Origin: Bacillota bacterium
Lineage (GTDB): Bacteria > Bacillota > UBA4882 > UBA8346
Assembly (NCBI GenBank): GCA_023401925.1
Contig: JAEXDA010000076.1
Span: forward strand, 1 to 14,119
Length of the DNA: 14,119 nucleotides
Direction of reading: 5' to 3'
Shown here: positions 13,738-14,119 of the stretch, one piece after another
Layout of the letters: every line of letters begins with the position of its first letter
Numbering within the stretch: the stretch's first letter is position 1
Notes under the pieces: generated by a model
What the model was told of the DNA's origin: nothing
Databases searched by the model: none
Seen by the model: the letters and a program-made list of their open reading frames with translations, nothing else
Program-made: the position numbers and the translations under genes

Positions 13738-14119
13738 ATGGGAACATTAATCTATGAGGCCGTAGTGGCGGGAGACTTGGAACAGGTTCAAGAGATAGTG
13801 TCCCAAAATCCAGGGGCCGTTAACGAAAAGGACGAATACGGTTTTACCGCGCTGCATGGCCTGGCGGGAGAGGAGCATTATGAAATCGTCTGATTCCTGA
13901 TCGAATATGGCGCGGATGTGAATGCCCAAAATGAAGATGGAATAACGCCGCTTCATTTGGCGGCCTGGCCGGAGATGGCCAAACTTTTGTTCGCAAACGG
14001 CGCCGCCTTGGAAGCCCGGAGCCATGAAGGAGATACGCCGCTCATAGTCATGGCGGCCGAAGCGGAGAGTGAAGAGATGATGGAGGCGCTTCTCGAAGCG
14101 GGCGCTGATGTGAATGCCA
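13738..14119 (+). pseudogene. Ankyrin-repeat gene, 5' part, with in-frame TGA
   Basis: ATG 13738 opens MGTLIYEAVVAGDLEQVQEI, an ankyrin-type first helix pair, then DEYGFTALHGLAGEEHYEIV. The frame is interrupted by TGA at 13891-13893 and resumes at once with FLIEYGADVNAQNEDGITPL, HLAAWPEMAKLLFANGAAL and the segment shared with the left window end. In ankyrin repeats the interrupted position usually carries arginine or another polar residue, so CGA to TGA is the simplest change. TGA serves as a normal stop elsewhere in the window (for example 3306-3308), so readthrough by a changed code is unlikely. Joined to 94-182, the gene has about 157 codons with the stop at codon 52. No good ribosome-binding site is evident before ATG 13738, which fits decay. 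Confidence 0.75.
14027..14119. repeat. Terminal direct repeat, right copy
   Basis: Identical to bases 1-93. If the ends are merged, the unit is 14026 bp long and the ankyrin gene becomes continuous across the junction. Confidence 0.95.

Overview
The window looks like a fragment of a bacterial accessory region built almost entirely from immunity-type genes of polymorphic toxin systems (a 'polyimmunity' array). Every supported gene lies on the + strand. Strong GGAG/GGGAGG ribosome-binding sites, occasional GTG/TTG starts, moderate-to-low GC and a YezG-family gene suggest a Bacillota-like host, but this is inference: there is no rRNA, tRNA or core gene to fix the taxon. I see no toxin, secretion gene, replication gene, CRISPR array or intact mobile element.

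Layout. 1-182 is the 3' end of a short ankyrin gene whose 5' part lies at 13738-14119; the first and last 93 bases are identical, so the contig closes on itself. 225-725 is a HEAT-repeat protein. 735-925 is a decayed SUKH (SMI1/KNR4) remnant. 936-2324 holds two exported proteins, one with two DxDGDG loops and one with a BamE/SmpA-like repeat. 2330-2451 is a remnant and 2429-3308 a broken YwqG (DUF1963) gene. 3309-3667 is non-coding and carries a convincing rho-independent terminator and other hairpins. 3668-5527 is a large exported protein with a PepSY-like segment. 5566-6929 is a SUKH gene split by a frameshift. 7023-8349 is a two-gene module (SUKH, then a UBA-UBA-DUF4375 protein) bracketed by a perfect 17-bp direct repeat.

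8431-8856 is an unrecognised protein. 8929-9465 is a DUF1629/Imm11-like protein. 9517-9759 is a small gene with an apparent ACG start. 9784-10747 holds overlapping SUKH and Imm21 genes. 10848-12029 is an ankyrin-DUF4303 fusion. 12069-12722 is SUKH plus a possible L7/L12-like C-terminal domain. 12809-13285 is YezG. 13286-13737 is a gene graveyard, followed by the ankyrin gene, which carries an in-frame TGA.

How it fits together. Different immunity folds stand side by side without toxins, with intact and decaying members mixed. This is expected for a locus that stockpiles antidotes against toxins of competitors. The exported proteins near the left side are the exception and may act in the envelope or be unrelated cargo. 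The most novel-looking points are two immunity-type proteins carrying domains that resemble translation factors (EF-Ts N-terminal UBA; ribosomal L7/L12 C-terminus), the 17-bp repeats framing one module, and the non-canonical start of the 9517 gene.
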